The notes under the pieces were generated by a model. That model saw only the letters and a list, made by a program, of their open reading frames with translations, ran no database searches and was not told where the DNA came from. Position numbers and translations under genes: made by a program. A stretch of 64,000 nucleotides of DNA from Chryseobacterium sp. 18061 (GTDB lineage: Bacteria; Pseudomonadota; Gammaproteobacteria; Enterobacterales; Enterobacteriaceae): NCBI GenBank assembly GCA_902706205.1, contig CACSKA010000002.1:372001-436000 (forward strand). Reading direction: 5' to 3'. Shown here in pieces: positions 63,993 to 64,000 of the stretch. Numbering within the stretch: the stretch's first letter is position 1; each line of letters begins with the position of its first letter.

Positions 63993-64000
63993 CACTTAAC
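63992..64000 (-). CDS. entB: 3' end of entB (last two codons and stop)
   Basis: The last nine bases read, on the minus strand, GTT AAG TGA: Val-Lys-stop, the same end as E. coli EntB (REVK). The TGA overlaps the entA ATG. Only this tip of the isochorismatase/aryl carrier gene is inside the window; the assignment rests on the frame, on the two residues and on the conserved gene order. Confidence 0.55.
   Translation of the reverse strand, partial: VK

Noticed and set aside
1..64000. CRISPR arrays, tRNA genes, prophage or insertion sequences
   Set aside because: No regularly spaced repeats, tRNA-like cloverleaf, integrase or transposase sequence was noticed anywhere in the window.

Overview
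This window is chromosomal DNA from a member of the Enterobacteriaceae. Its backbone is the Escherichia coli block running from rsfS to entA, read here as rsfS-rlmH-mrdA-mrdB-rlpA-dacA-ybeD-lipB-ybeF-lipA, tatE-ybeM-crcB-cspE-pagP, dcuC-cit-rna, rnk-uspG-ahpF-ahpC-dsbG-ybdN-ybdM-ybdL and ybdD-cstA-entH-entA. Proteins are very close to the E. coli versions. The accessory cargo (methionine salvage genes, a purine permease with a deaminase, a relocated fry operon) and ERIC repeats point to an Enterobacter, Lelliottia, Kosakonia or Klebsiella-like genus rather than Escherichia. No tRNA, rRNA, CRISPR array, transposase or phage gene was seen.

Region by region: 1-9900 holds ribosome silencing and methylation (rsfS, rlmH), the cell-elongation and wall genes (mrdA, mrdB, rlpA, dacA) and lipoate synthesis (ybeD, lipB, lipA) with the LysR regulator ybeF. 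At 10-13 kb an NCS2 purine permease and an 8-oxoguanine deaminase-like amidohydrolase form a two-gene unit. At 13-15.7 kb are tatE, an intact ybeM, crcB, cspE and pagP. At 15.8-22.3 kb lies a Cus-type copper/silver efflux operon with an unusual outer-membrane component. At 22.5-30.4 kb are dcuC, the citrate lyase genes citCDEF, citT and rna; citX, citG and the citAB sensor-regulator pair, which accompany this cluster in E. coli, are missing.

From 30.6 to 40.3 kb there is a block absent from this site in E. coli: the complete fry fructose-type PTS operon with its two peptidases and the AraC regulator ypdC, then a chloroperoxidase-like hydrolase and a gluconate-type permease behind tandem GntR-like operators. 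From 40.3 to 48.5 kb the backbone resumes (rnk, uspG, ahpCF, dsbG, the poorly understood ybdN-ybdM pair, ybdL), with two full-length ERIC repeats and one partial copy.

From 48.5 to 56.7 kb is a methionine salvage locus: mtnBCD, mtnA and mtnK, next to the aminotransferase ybdL and an RbsABC-type importer that may bring in a ribose derivative such as methylthioribose. Tandem MetJ boxes sit in both divergent promoter regions. Two decayed genes flank this locus: a truncated SRPBCC/AHSA1-domain gene and a frameshifted stump of ybdH. The last 7 kb hold an SDR oxidoreductase, ybdD-cstA, a yjiH-yjiG-M20 peptidase operon, entH, entA and the last codons of entB.
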